57,524 nucleotides of DNA, from positions 1-57,524 of the forward strand of contig CAYTTR010000014.1 in the NCBI GenBank assembly GCA_964440805.1. The letters run 5' to 3'. Below are positions 1-8,575 of this stretch, in pieces (within the stretch, counting starts at the first letter, position 1; each line of letters begins with the position of its first letter). A program made the position numbers and the translations under genes. The DNA comes from CAYTTR01 sp964440805. GTDB lineage: Bacteria; Acidobacteriota; Aminicenantia; Aminicenantales; Aminicenantaceae. Below the pieces are notes generated by a model. The model saw only the letters and a program-made list of their open reading frames with translations. It did no database searches and had not been told where the DNA came from.

Positions 1-69
1 ATTTGATGTCCGGTTTTGCGTTCCCAAATGTCCGATTTTGATGTTACGCATCAGCCAAATTGCTTACTC

Positions 70-98
70 TTGGAATTTTTTAAGAAATATGTTATAAA
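70..98 (+). promoter_or_regulatory. Sigma-70-type promoter upstream of rpmB
   Basis: A -35 box TTGGAA (70-75) and a -10 box TATAAA (93-98) are separated by 17 bp. The start of rpmB lies 38 bp after the -10 box. Assignment is by consensus match only. Confidence 0.55.
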
Positions 99-135
99 TC
101 AATTCCTGATTAGGAAAGAAAGAGAGTTTAGAGCA

Positions 136-327
136 ATGCCGAAGGAATGTGAACTTTGCGGAAAGAGGCCGGTTTTCGGCTATAGTTTAAGCCATTCGCA
201 TAAAGCTTCCAAGAAAAAGTGGAAGCCAAACTTACAACGACTGAAGACGGAAACGCCCCAGGGCACAAAACACATCTGGGTTTGCTCCCGCTGTCTCCGT
301 TCCGGCAAGGTAAAAAAAGCAGTTTAA
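136..327 (+). CDS. rpmB: 50S ribosomal protein bL28
   Basis: A 63-residue protein of the large ribosomal subunit. The N-terminus MPKECELCGKRP and the segment SHSHKASKKKWKPNLQ are typical of bL28. It is the zinc-binding (C+) form, with CxxC pairs at C5/C8 and C50/C53. The same frame is open upstream to position 16, but the first 40 codons of that extension have no bL28 similarity, so the start was put at 136; the purine-rich AAAGAAAGAGAG upstream may serve as ribosome binding site. It converges with rel and stands alone, without the rpmG neighbour often seen. Confidence 0.95.
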   Translation: MPKECELCGKRPVFGYSLSHSHKASKKKWKPNLQRLKTETPQGTKHIWVCSRCLRSGKVKKAV

Positions 328-389
328 GCTACTCTTTTTGTCAATCCTTTTGAATCTTCTGATTTTACTTATCTACCCAATTATATCAA

Positions 390-2540
390 TTATATTCTTT
401 CCAGAGAGATTATTTCCCTAATCGCCAATATTTTTTTCATTATGGTAGATAGATGCTGGATATCCTGGACTTCGAGAGTAAGCTTGACCTGAGCCTTGTT
501 GTCGGCAGATGTATTGACCTCAGCCTTGGTGATATTTCCTTCAAGCTGGGCAATAACAGAAGTAAGTTTGGCCAGAACTCCCGGGGCATCTTCTGACTTA
601 ATTAAGAGCCGTCCTTTATAAGGGCCTTGCGCATCAGCATCCCAGGAAACATCGACCAAGCGTTGTCTGTCCAGAATGTTTTTGGAAACATAAGGACACC
701 GGATAGCATGAACAGAAATTCCCTTACCGGAGGTCATGTATCCTACGATTGGCTCTCCTTTAATAGGCTGACAGCAGCGAGCAATATTGACGAGGCCGGC
801 TCCACCTTCCTTGACCCGTATTTCTGTTTTTGGCCGCCCGGTGATCCGAGTTACAACTTTTTTTAAAAGAGGAGCCCTCCTGAGCGAAGGAAGCTTTTCC
901 CCGAAAAGCTTTCCTTTTAATTTGCCATCAAGCATGAGCTTGCCTGTTCCCAGTAAAAGATAGAAATCATCCGGCTTTTTCAATCGAAAATGAGTTTCCT
1001 TGGAGATTTTTTGGATAAACGATTCAGATTTTATAATGTCCGGGTCGACTTTTAAACCGGCAGTTTCTTTTTCCCAGATTTTTCTTCCGAGAAGCTTGTT
1101 TTTAATTTTAGCCTGCTGATTAAGCCATCTTTTAATGTGATGTTGGGCAGTAGAAGAGAAGACAATGTTAAGCCAGGATCTTTGGGCTGTGACCTCTGGA
1201 GCGGTCAGGATTTCTACAATATCGCCATTTTTAAGGATTGTTTTGAGGGCAGCATTTCTGGAATTAATTCGTGCTCCTGAAGCATGCAGGCCCACTTCCG
1301 AATGTATTTTAAAGGCAAAATCGAGGGCAGAAGCTCCGAGAGGCAGAGGAATCCGTTCTCCTTTCGGAGTAAAGACCGATATTTCTTCTGGCAGAAGATT
1401 TGTCTTTAAGCTCTGCAGAAATTGTTTGGGACTCTTTTGTTCTTTATAGAAATCAGCCATTTCTCTGAGCCACCGGAGCCTTTGATCTTCTCTGAGGATG
1501 GTTTGAGTTCCAGCTTCCTTGTATTTCCAGTGGGCGGCAATCCCGTTTTCGGCTAACTCGTGCATTTCTTGCGTTCTTATTTGAAGCTCCACCGTTCTTT
1601 TTTTTTCAGTGATAATTGTGGTGTGGAGAGATTTGTAGAGATTGGGTTTGGACATGGCGATAAAATCGCGGAAGCGGTGAGGAAGGTGAGGCCAGTTCTG
1701 GTGAATAATGCCCAGTGCTTTGTAACAGTTTTCTACTGTGTTGGTAAGCAGGCGAAGGGCCATGAAATCGTACACCTCATTGAAAGCAAGAGCCCGGCTG
1801 ACCATTTTATTGTGAATACTGTAAAGACGTTTGATCCGAAAGGAAATATCAGCCGGAATGTTGTTCTGCTTCATTAGCGAATAAAGACTTTTTTTTAGTT
1901 TTTTTAGCTCTTTTTCAGTTTCTTTCCGTTGAGGATCCACTAAGGAGGCAATCTTGAAGTAACCATCCGGGTCCACATAACGGAAGGAAAGATCTTCCAG
2001 CTCTGCTTTTGTCCGGCCCATACCCAAACGGTTGGCGATTGGAGCGTAGATGTCAAGGGTTTCTTTGGCCACTCTTTTTTGCTTATCCTCTGAGAGAAAT
2101 TTTAATGTCTTGAGGTTATGAATTCGGTCGGCGAGCTTAATAAAAATAACTCTTAGATCATCTATCATGGCCAGGATGATCTTCCTGATAGTTTCCGCCT
2201 GTCTTGTTTCCGGGGTGGACTCCTGAAGGCGGCTTATTTTGGTTACTCCCCCTACCAGATCCGAAAGATCCTTTCCAAAAGCTTTTCGGAGATCTGGAAG
2301 GGTCACTTCTGTGTCTTCTAAAACATCGTGAAGAAGGCCGGCAGCAATTGTGGTTACATCCATTTTCATTTCGGCCAGCATGTTGGCCACTTCCAGGGGA
2401 TGGCTGAGATAAGGTTCTCCGCTGCGCCTCACCTGTCCTTTATGCGCCTGGGCAGCAAAGACATAGGCCTTTCTTAATAGAGTGGTTTCTTTTTCGGAGA
2501 AGTCAGAAATCTTATCAAGAATATCATCGAATCGGATCAT
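390..2540 (-). CDS. rel: Bifunctional (p)ppGpp synthetase/hydrolase Rel
   Basis: A full-length 716-residue RSH protein that makes and degrades the stringent-response alarmone. The N-terminal HD hydrolase domain carries HDVLEDT at residues 71-77, so the hydrolase site looks intact. The synthetase domain (about 235-350) has the conserved segments YKSLHTT, ELQIRTQEMH and GIAAHWKYKE. A TGS domain (about 390-450, VFTPKGERIPLP) and a C-terminal ACT domain (about 640-716) follow. It is the only RSH gene in the window and so probably the cell's main bifunctional enzyme. It is the last gene of a leftward cluster, 23 bp after gmhB. Confidence 0.96.
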   Translation of the reverse strand: MIRFDDILDKISDFSEKETTLLRKAYVFAAQAHKGQVRRSGEPYLSHPLEVANMLAEMKMDVTTIAAGLLHDVLEDTEVTLPDLRKAFGKDLSDLVGGVTKISRLQESTPETRQAETIRKIILAMIDDLRVIFIKLADRIHNLKTLKFLSEDKQKRVAKETLDIYAPIANRLGMGRTKAELEDLSFRYVDPDGYFKIASLVDPQRKETEKELKKLKKSLYSLMKQNNIPADISFRIKRLYSIHNKMVSRALAFNEVYDFMALRLLTNTVENCYKALGIIHQNWPHLPHRFRDFIAMSKPNLYKSLHTTIITEKKRTVELQIRTQEMHELAENGIAAHWKYKEAGTQTILREDQRLRWLREMADFYKEQKSPKQFLQSLKTNLLPEEISVFTPKGERIPLPLGASALDFAFKIHSEVGLHASGARINSRNAALKTILKNGDIVEILTAPEVTAQRSWLNIVFSSTAQHHIKRWLNQQAKIKNKLLGRKIWEKETAGLKVDPDIIKSESFIQKISKETHFRLKKPDDFYLLLGTGKLMLDGKLKGKLFGEKLPSLRRAPLLKKVVTRITGRPKTEIRVKEGGAGLVNIARCCQPIKGEPIVGYMTSGKGISVHAIRCPYVSKNILDRQRLVDVSWDADAQGPYKGRLLIKSEDAPGVLAKLTSVIAQLEGNITKAEVNTSADNKAQVKLTLEVQDIQHLSTIMKKILAIREIISLERI

Positions 2541-2563
2541 TCTTATCTACCCCGTTCGGTTGC

Positions 2564-3154
2564 TTAGATGGTCTCTCCTCTTGTTTTTTCTTGTTCCAGA
2601 ATCCAGAGAATAGCTTCCAGAAGATTTTGAGCAATATGAACCGGGCCGAGCTTTTCTTTTTTTATGACTTCCAAGGATCTTTGTCCATATCCGGTGAGAA
2701 CCAGCACGGGCCGGGCCTTTATATTCAGGCTCAAAAGAATATCTTCCACCTTGTCTCCCACCATATAGGAACCAGCAGTGTTTATGTTTAGGTCACGAGC
2801 TGCCCGGAGGGCGAGCCCAGGCAATGGTTTGCGGCAGGAACAATCCGCCCGGTATTTTGGATCTGCCGCAAATATATAATGAGGGCAGTAATAGAAAGCA
2901 TCCAGGCGGGAATGGTGATATGAAAATTCACGGGCCATTCGTTCGTGAATTTCCTGGAGATTCTCCTCTTTAATAAGCCCCCTCCCCACTCCAGACTGAT
3001 TGGTTATGACAACGGCCAGCAGCCCGGCCTGGTTTATTTTCCGTACAGCTTCGAAACTTTCCGGGTAAAGTTCGATTAGATTGTAAGAATCTGGATAACC
3101 AACATCGCGGTTAATGGTTCCGTCTCTATCCAGAAAAACAGCGCGCTTTTTCAT
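2564..3154 (-). CDS. gmhB: D-glycero-D-manno-heptose 1,7-bisphosphate 7-phosphatase
   Basis: A 196-residue HAD-superfamily phosphatase of ADP-heptose synthesis for LPS inner core. The DxD nucleophile motif is D9-R-D11-G-T. The GmhB zinc site is visible as C90, H92, C105 and C107 (CPHY...CSCRKPLPG). The frame is open further upstream into the heptosyltransferase gene, but the HAD motif normally lies at the very N-terminus, so the ATG at 3154 is preferred. It starts 1 bp after the stop of the upstream heptosyltransferase, implying translational coupling. No kinase/adenylyltransferase gene (hldE) is in the window. Confidence 0.93.
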   Translation of the reverse strand: MKKRAVFLDRDGTINRDVGYPDSYNLIELYPESFEAVRKINQAGLLAVVITNQSGVGRGLIKEENLQEIHERMAREFSYHHSRLDAFYYCPHYIFAADPKYRADCSCRKPLPGLALRAARDLNINTAGSYMVGDKVEDILLSLNIKARPVLVLTGYGQRSLEVIKKEKLGPVHIAQNLLEAILWILEQEKTRGETI

Positions 3155-3155
3155 C

Positions 3156-4157
3156 TCAAATAAATTGCCTACAGGCATTAAGGACTTCTTCTGGAGATAT
3201 AGAGACAAGACAACGGTGGTCAAAGGGACATTGCCGGTAATGGCAAGGCCAGCAAGCAACTTCCTTTTTAAGCACAGCTGCTGGAGGTTGATAAGGACCG
3301 GTTACCCGGGGATCTGTAGGTCCGAAAAGAGCTACTACTGGAATTTTGAGAGCGTTGGCAATATGCATGGGGCCGGTATCGTTGGTTATAAAAAGAGATG
3401 CTTCCCTGATTAGTGAAGCCAGGAGAGGCAGCGAAGTTTTTCCGCAGAAAGAGACTGGTTTTTTCTTCAGGGGGCGCTGGATTTCTTCAGCCAGGAGAAA
3501 GTCGTTGTTTGAACCGGTGATGGCTACTTGGGCATCCAGTCTTTCTTGAAGGAGGTCGGCCAGCCGGGAATAATGAGCGGCTGGCCAACGCTTGGCCGGA
3601 CCATAAGCTGCTCCAGGGTGGAGTATTATTAAGGGTTTCTTCGAAGATATCCGGTGCTTAGCGAGGAGAGACGCCACTTCTTTTTTCTGAACCCAGCCAT
3701 TATCAAGAGATAAGCTCTCCGCTTGAGTGGAGATCCCCAGCTGGGAGAGAAGAGACAGATAGTAGTCAACCTGGTGAAGAGGTGGTTCCTTGCGTTGGGG
3801 GCGGACTGTTTTGGTTAACAAAATTTCCCTGCCATCCCTAACGTATCCCCATCTTTCGGGAATTCTGGCCAGATAAAAAAGAAAGGCTGAAGAGAAAGAA
3901 TTGGTAAATAAAAGCCCAAGATCAAAACATTGTTGTTTGATGAGGGCGGAAGTTTCCTTGAGCTTCCGGAGATTGGATTTATCAGGAATTGGAAAACAGC
4001 CTTGAATTAAGGAGAAAGAGTCAAAAAGCTCTTTAATCCAGGGATGAGCAGCCAGCCAGATTTCTGCTTCCGGATAAGCAGCCCGAAGGCTTCTCAGGGC
4101 GGGCAAGGCCAAGACAGTGTCGCCAATCCAATTGGGCAAGCGAACAATTATTTTCAT
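3156..4157 (-). CDS. waaF: ADP-heptose:LPS heptosyltransferase II
   Basis: A 333-residue GT9-family glycosyltransferase that adds heptose to the LPS inner core at the cytoplasmic face of the inner membrane. The N-terminus KIIVRLPNWIGDTVLALPAL and the donor-binding region LFITNDTGPMHIANAL followed by VALFGPTDP are characteristic. Length matches the family. It is coupled to gmhB, so precursor synthesis and transfer are encoded together. The choice of heptosyltransferase II over I rests on the N-terminal signature (PNWIGD). Confidence 0.9.
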   Translation of the reverse strand: MKIIVRLPNWIGDTVLALPALRSLRAAYPEAEIWLAAHPWIKELFDSFSLIQGCFPIPDKSNLRKLKETSALIKQQCFDLGLLFTNSFSSAFLFYLARIPERWGYVRDGREILLTKTVRPQRKEPPLHQVDYYLSLLSQLGISTQAESLSLDNGWVQKKEVASLLAKHRISSKKPLIILHPGAAYGPAKRWPAAHYSRLADLLQERLDAQVAITGSNNDFLLAEEIQRPLKKKPVSFCGKTSLPLLASLIREASLFITNDTGPMHIANALKIPVVALFGPTDPRVTGPYQPPAAVLKKEVACWPCHYRQCPFDHRCLVSISPEEVLNACRQFI

Positions 4158-4209
4158 CAGTTTAATTTTATTCCGAGGTCAAAAGGATGTCAAAAGAGCT
4201 CAGAAGAAA

Positions 4210-4506
4210 TCATGTCCCGGGGACAGGAGGCTTGTGGTTGGAAGAAGATGAGGGGGAGGAGGTATCTTCTTTTGTTTTTTTCTGGATTGGTTTTTCATCT
4301 TTTTTATCTGGCTTCTTTAAATTTTTTGTTCCAGCGTAATCTGTTACATACCAGCCGGTCCCTTTAAACTGGATAGCAGGAGGAGATAATTGTTTTCTGA
4401 TAGGACCTCCGCATCGGGGGCAACAAGGTGGAGTGGGCTGATTGATTTTCTGGAAAACCTCAAAAAAATATCCACAACAGGAGCACTTATATTCATAGAT
4501 AGGCAT
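4210..4506 (-). CDS. FmdB-family zinc ribbon protein
   Basis: A 98-residue protein with the FmdB/CxxC_CxxC_SSSS pattern: MPIYEYKC start, zinc ribbon cysteines C8/C11 and C29/C32, and a GTGWYVTDYA segment. The C-terminal third is Lys/Ser/Pro-rich and probably disordered. FmdB-type proteins are often called regulatory, but their role is unproven. It lies 52 bp upstream of waaF on the same strand and may be co-transcribed with it. Confidence 0.85.
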   Translation of the reverse strand: MPIYEYKCSCCGYFFEVFQKINQPTPPCCPRCGGPIRKQLSPPAIQFKGTGWYVTDYAGTKNLKKPDKKDEKPIQKKTKEDTSSPSSSSNHKPPVPGT

Positions 4507-4672
4507 TCTTCACACCGGATTAACCCAAACCATTCAGCTAACCAGAACCGGTGAATAATCCAGGTTAATTATAAAATGTAAAATAAAATTATATTGTACC
4601 AGAAAATAAGAAAAAAAGGAATTAGAATATTATCATTTTCTTTCATCTAACGAAGGATACCTCAAAGAAAGC

Positions 4673-6136
4673 CTAAAGATCTTTTTCTGCAAAAACCAGA
4701 GCTTCAAAGGTATATATCTCTGCTCCTGTCTTCCAGGCATTTGCTCTCAAGCCTGCTTTGAGACAAGCCTGCCTTAGGAATGTTTCCCTATCCCAGTGGT
4801 TCTCTGTTGCTACCTGAGGAAGGAGGAGGCCGTTGCGTTCTCCCTTGGCAATAACAAGTCCATGTTTTCCCACGTGAATCCACTCTGGCCCCATAATTTT
4901 TTTTAAGGGTGAAAGGACGGAAATTTCTACTTCGATGCTTTCCAATTCTTCCGGTGTAACCGGCTTAAACCGGGTATCCCGAGAAGAGGCATAAACAGAG
5001 GCCTGGATTATACTTTGGTAAAGGGGCAACCCGGATTCGACAAAGCCGATGCATCCTCTAAGCTGGTTATTCTTTTTGAGGGTGACGAAGGCTCCTCTGG
5101 GGGTATTAAAGCGAGAATTACTGGTGGAATAATTCAAAATCTTTTTTTCTCTCACATACAGAGACATCGCTTCTCTGGCGAGATACAGAAGTTCGGCCTT
5201 TTCTTTTCTATTCAAGGAAAAGGAAGGAGGCGAAGAATTCTCCTGGTAAAGGATTGCGGCCATATAGCCGACAACCCGGTCGGCAGGGCCTCCGGCTTCA
5301 GAGGAGTCGGTGTAAGCCAGGAGTTCAACGGAGGGTTTAGAAAGCTTTTTTCCGTATAAAAGGGCTGCGGCAACCGGCCCTGCCCCGCACATAAAATTTT
5401 CTCCCCGCTCCAGCTTGCGGATAACAGCATCTGCCCGAAGATTTTTTACCAGCTTCTGGGTCTCAAGATCTATGGAGCGGGCTTTTTCTTTGGAAAAATA
5501 GTGAGAGAGATCTGTGGATACTACTACCAGCATATTTTCTTTATCCGGAAGCTTATGGAGGGCGTCGGCCAGCTTCTGGATAGTCCGCCTCTCCGGTGAA
5601 CCCATAACAATGGGAACAATCTTGGCTTCAGGAAGGGCGATCTTGATGAAAGGAAGCTGGACTTCGATGGCATGCTCTTTTTGGTGGGCCGCGGATACAT
5701 AAGAGAAGCCGGTTGCTTTTTTGATAAAATTGGCTGTTTTCTCGTCCACTTCTACCCGCCCCAGGGGCGTTTCATATTCCCCTGCAGGAAAAACAGAGGC
5801 TCCCCGAAAGCCGTAGTGATGGGCAGGAGCGATAATGATGATGGTTGTAAAAGCGGCTCCTTGCACTTGCCGGTAGGCTATCGCTGCTACTTCCCCGGAA
5901 TATATGTATGCAGCATGTGGAGCAAAGAGGACTCGGATATGCTTGTTTTCAGAAAAGGGAGCAATTCGAACATACCATCCCTCGATCAAAGATCGGAGTT
6001 GTTGAGGATTTTCTGGATAGAACTGGCCGGCCCAAACCGCTTTTCTGACAGGCTGGGTAAAGAGCAGGAAAGGTAAGCCAAGGAATAGAAAACAGGCAAT
6101 CCAAACAGAGGTTTTCCTTATTAGTCCCATAAGCAT
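4673..6136 (-). CDS. Exported MEMO1-AMMECR1 fusion (AmmeMemoRadiSam proteins B and A)
   Basis: A 487-residue protein with three parts. Residues 8-29 are hydrophobic and look like a signal peptide or anchor. Residues about 30-295 are a MEMO1-family domain (PHAAYIYSGE at 73-82, HAIEVQLPFI, STDLSHY, CGAGPVAAALLYG). Residues about 305-485 are an AMMECR1 domain (RGAFVTLKKNNQLRGCIG, SRDTRFKPVTPEEL, EIEVSVL-like strand). Two of the three AmmeMemoRadiSam partners are therefore fused; the radical SAM partner is not in the window. The predicted export is odd for this system. An alternative ATG lies at 6130. The reaction performed is unknown. Confidence 0.85.
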   Translation of the reverse strand: MLMGLIRKTSVWIACFLFLGLPFLLFTQPVRKAVWAGQFYPENPQQLRSLIEGWYVRIAPFSENKHIRVLFAPHAAYIYSGEVAAIAYRQVQGAAFTTIIIIAPAHHYGFRGASVFPAGEYETPLGRVEVDEKTANFIKKATGFSYVSAAHQKEHAIEVQLPFIKIALPEAKIVPIVMGSPERRTIQKLADALHKLPDKENMLVVVSTDLSHYFSKEKARSIDLETQKLVKNLRADAVIRKLERGENFMCGAGPVAAALLYGKKLSKPSVELLAYTDSSEAGGPADRVVGYMAAILYQENSSPPSFSLNRKEKAELLYLAREAMSLYVREKKILNYSTSNSRFNTPRGAFVTLKKNNQLRGCIGFVESGLPLYQSIIQASVYASSRDTRFKPVTPEELESIEVEISVLSPLKKIMGPEWIHVGKHGLVIAKGERNGLLLPQVATENHWDRETFLRQACLKAGLRANAWKTGAEIYTFEALVFAEKDL

Positions 6137-6207
6137 AAAAAAATATACCGATAAAAAGAAAAAAAATCAATTGACCTGAATCATTCTGATATTCGGGAAG
6201 AGAACCG

Positions 6208-6235
6208 TTGACTTTTCTTAAGGTTTCTATAAAAT
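6208..6235 (+). promoter_or_regulatory. Candidate sigma-70 promoter for the 44-residue membrane protein
   Basis: TTGACT (6208-6213), a 16-bp spacer and TAAAAT (6230-6235), 19 bp before the ATG at 6255. Consensus match only, in AT-rich sequence. Confidence 0.45.
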
Positions 6236-6254
6236 TGATTTGTGGAAGGTTGAT

Positions 6255-6389
6255 ATGAAAGAGCTGCTAAAATCATTCTTTACTGTTCTCGCCTTTTCTT
6301 CCGCTTTCTTAATTGGATATTATTTGGGGCAGGAACAAATAGTTAAAAAGATTCCCAATTTTCAGGAAGAAGACGAAGAACAAAAATAG
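6255..6389 (+). CDS. Small single-pass membrane protein, unknown function
   Basis: A 44-residue open frame with a good ribosome binding site (GGAAGG, 5 nt before ATG). Residues 8-25 (FFTVLAFSSAFLIGYYLG) form one hydrophobic segment, and the C-terminus is acidic (EEDEEQK). I do not recognise a family. The RBS, an upstream promoter match and the coherent membrane-plus-charged-tail layout favour a real gene. Confidence 0.6.
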   Translation: MKELLKSFFTVLAFSSAFLIGYYLGQEQIVKKIPNFQEEDEEQK

Positions 6390-6519
6390 AATCTTGCTTT
6401 GCCGGTCGGGGAGAAAGGAATATATATTCCAGCTGGCAATCCAGAGGAAGAATCACGTAAATCCAAATATCCAAACAGGCCTTTCCCCTTTCAATAAGAG
6501 AGAGTAGTTAATTATGCGG

Positions 6520-6549
6520 TTGACGATAAGCGGGAGAGAGACTTATAAT
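6520..6549 (+). promoter_or_regulatory. Sigma-70 promoter of the ispE-prs-rplY-pth block
   Basis: TTGACG (6520-6525), an 18-bp spacer and a perfect TATAAT (6544-6549) precede the gene at 6582. The following genes are closely spaced, so this is the likely start of the long housekeeping transcript. Confidence 0.7.
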
Positions 6550-6581
6550 TAAATATAAGTCGAATACAGACGAGGAAAGCT

Positions 6582-6911
6582 ATGGGATGGACTTCTTATG
6601 TTATCTTGATTCTTTTCGGGCTTTTTATACTTCTGGCCATTCTAAATCCGAATTTTTCCTGCTTCGGTAAAAGAATCCAGTCACCTTTTTATCCCCTCCT
6701 GAGAAAAAAGAAAAAAAAGAAAAGGATCGAGGCCGAGGATTATGATTTCTATCTGGTGGATGAAGGAAAGAAAAGGGACAAACAAGATGCGGGGGACAGG
6801 AAAACATCCTTTCCCGAAGAAGGCAATTCAGTCCAAAACCAATCCAAAAAGAAACAGAAATGGAAGAAAGAAGCGGAGGTCCATTCAGGTTTTGATGTGG
6901 ATTCTGAGTAG
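6582..6911 (+). CDS. Small membrane-anchored hypothetical protein
   Basis: A 109-residue protein with an N-terminal membrane segment (residues 6-24) followed by a highly charged, Lys/Glu-rich, low-complexity tail, probably disordered. The ribosome binding site GAGGAAAG precedes ATG. No family recognised. It is the first gene after a consensus promoter and lies 15 bp before the LolB-like lipoprotein gene, so a role in the envelope is possible but not shown. Confidence 0.6.
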   Translation: MGWTSYVILILFGLFILLAILNPNFSCFGKRIQSPFYPLLRKKKKKKRIEAEDYDFYLVDEGKKRDKQDAGDRKTSFPEEGNSVQNQSKKKQKWKKEAEVHSGFDVDSE

Positions 6912-6926
6912 TTGCGGAGAAGATGA

Positions 6927-7598
6927 GTGACAAGACTTCGGTGGTTCGGTTGCCTGATTTTGTTGCTTTGCTTCTTTGGCTGCCGGCCCCGAATGCTGCC
7001 GGTTTCATCGCTTCCTCCCATCATTAAAACCTTTGAAGGGTATGCTTCCATCCTGGTTGCTTCAAATGAAGAGGCTTCCCGTTCGAAATTTTCATTTGTT
7101 GTCCGCCCCCCTTCGGAAGCAAGAATGGATGTATCTGATACCATTGGGAGGACAATTTCTCAGGTCCTTATTGTTCAAGCGCAGAGTTTTTTAATTATTC
7201 CCCGGAAGAAAGTCTTCTGGGAGGGTCAAGAGGAAGAGGTTTTTCGGAAAGCTCTGGGATTTTCCTTGTCCCTAAAAGAATTAACCAGCATTTTTCTGGG
7301 GCGGGAGGAACTTCTTTCAATGGAGAAAGAAGGAACAGACTGGGAGTTTAGTAGAGACTCGGAGGGAAGAATTTTCCGGGGCCATAAAGGAGACCTGGAG
7401 TTTGAGATCCAGGCGTTTTCAGGACAAACTTCTTTACTCCGCATCATTAAATTTTCCTGCGGGGAAAGAAAGACTACCATACGGCTTCTGGGAATAGATT
7501 TTAACAGGCCGGTCAAAGAAAGTGCCTTTGCCCTGGATTTTCTGGAAAGGTTTGATAAGAAAACTTGGCCCGAAATTGAAGCCTTAATCCAAAGATGA
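6927..7598 (+). CDS. LolB-like outer-membrane lipoprotein
   Basis: A 223-residue lipoprotein with a signal peptide ending in CFFGC; C19 is the likely lipidated cysteine. The body has the alternating hydrophobic strand pattern expected of a LolA/LolB-type open barrel, but sequence similarity is weak. The main support is context: lolB directly precedes ispE, tRNA-Gln and prs in gammaproteobacteria, and the same order is seen here. LolB inserts lipoproteins into the outer membrane. The start is GTG at 6927 with GGAGA upstream. The stop overlaps the ispE start (ATGA). Confidence 0.65.
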   Translation: MTRLRWFGCLILLLCFFGCRPRMLPVSSLPPIIKTFEGYASILVASNEEASRSKFSFVVRPPSEARMDVSDTIGRTISQVLIVQAQSFLIIPRKKVFWEGQEEEVFRKALGFSLSLKELTSIFLGREELLSMEKEGTDWEFSRDSEGRIFRGHKGDLEFEIQAFSGQTSLLRIIKFSCGERKTTIRLLGIDFNRPVKESAFALDFLERFDKKTWPEIEALIQR

Positions 7599-8464
7599 AG
7601 ATCAAATCATTTGCCAAGATCAATCTTGGCCTGGAAGTGTTGGGGAAAAGGAGCGATGGATATCATGATATCCGGACCCTTTTTCAGTCAGTCTCGCTTT
7701 ATGATGAACTTGAAGTAGAAACCTTGGAAGATGAGAGGATTGTAATATCAGGAACGGGCGAGAATATTCCCTGGGACCGCAACAACCTGATCTGCCAAGC
7801 AGCCCGGCTTTTGCAGAAGCAGTTTGCTGTTGGGAAGGGAGCTTTTTTCCGGGTTAAGAAAAACATTCCTCCGGGAAAGGGACTGGGAGGAGGCAGCTCT
7901 AATGCTGCTATGGTCTTGTTTTTTTTAAATAAACTCTGGGATATAAAAGCTGACCCGGTAACCATAAATGAAATCGCCCGGCAGATAGGTGCGGATGTTC
8001 CCTATTTTCTGAGAGGAGGGCTCTGCCTTGGTACAGAGCGGGGAGATGTTGTTTCCCCTTTGCAAGATAAAACAGGATTTTATTGTCTTCTGATTTTCCC
8101 GGAATTTCGAATCTCTACCCATTATATATACCAACAGCATCTTTCCTGTTCCTTGACTTCAGATTATAAAGACAGTAAAATTATCAGGTTTTTAGCAGAG
8201 AATAAATTCAGTATATTGGAAAACGATTTAGAAGAGACAGTCTTCCGTTCCCATCCTCAGCTGGCCGATATGAAACAAACATTGTTAAGCCAGGGAGCGG
8301 AGTTGTCCATGATAAGCGGGACCGGGTCAACTGTTTTCGGGATATTTTTATCCCGTCAACAAGCTGCAAGAGCCCGCGAGAAACTTGGCCAAGCCTGGCA
8401 AGCTGTGATAGTGGAACCGGTCGACAGAACCAGGTATTGGGAAGAATGCCATGCTGGGGTGTAG
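7595..8464 (+). CDS. ispE: 4-diphosphocytidyl-2-C-methyl-D-erythritol kinase
   Basis: A 289-residue GHMP-family kinase of the MEP isoprenoid pathway. It phosphorylates the 2-hydroxyl of CDP-methylerythritol. Visible hallmarks are the N-terminal AKINLGLEVLGKRSDGYH (K8/D21 region), the ATP-binding glycine loop PPGKGLGGGSSNAA at 92-105, IGADVPYFL at 131-139 and the C-terminal GTGSTVFG. The start overlaps the lipoprotein stop. The last ten bases overlap the 5' end of tRNA-Gln. The pathway genes ispD and ispF are about 10 kb downstream. Confidence 0.96.
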   Translation: MKIKSFAKINLGLEVLGKRSDGYHDIRTLFQSVSLYDELEVETLEDERIVISGTGENIPWDRNNLICQAARLLQKQFAVGKGAFFRVKKNIPPGKGLGGGSSNAAMVLFFLNKLWDIKADPVTINEIARQIGADVPYFLRGGLCLGTERGDVVSPLQDKTGFYCLLIFPEFRISTHYIYQQHLSCSLTSDYKDSKIIRFLAENKFSILENDLEETVFRSHPQLADMKQTLLSQGAELSMISGTGSTVFGIFLSRQQAARAREKLGQAWQAVIVEPVDRTRYWEECHAGV

Positions 8465-8529
8465 CCAAGCGGTAAGGCAGCGGACTTTGGATCCGCCATC
8501 CGGAGGTTCGAATCCTCCCACCCCAGCCA
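8455..8529 (+). tRNA. tRNA-Gln (anticodon TTG), CCA encoded
   Basis: A complete cloverleaf can be drawn: acceptor stem TGGGGTG (8455-8461) with CACCCCA (8519-8525), D arm around AAGCGGTAA, anticodon stem GCGGA/TCCGC enclosing loop CTTTGGA (anticodon TTG), T arm GGAGG-TTCGAAT-CCTCC, discriminator G8526 and encoded CCA (8527-8529). It begins inside the final codons of ispE and must be cut out of the ispE-prs transcript or have its own promoter. Confidence 0.97.
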
Positions 8530-8575
8530 GGAAAGGAATCTCCTTTTAAGGAAGACCTTCCGGAAAGGAGTAGGA

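Noticed and set aside
1560..1877. Plus-strand open frame inside rel
   Set aside because: It is antisense to the conserved synthetase domain, with no ribosome binding site or family match.
3155..3259. N-terminal extension of gmhB into the heptosyltransferase gene
   Set aside because: It would place 35 residues before the HAD motif, unlike the family; ATG 3154 fits the conserved start.
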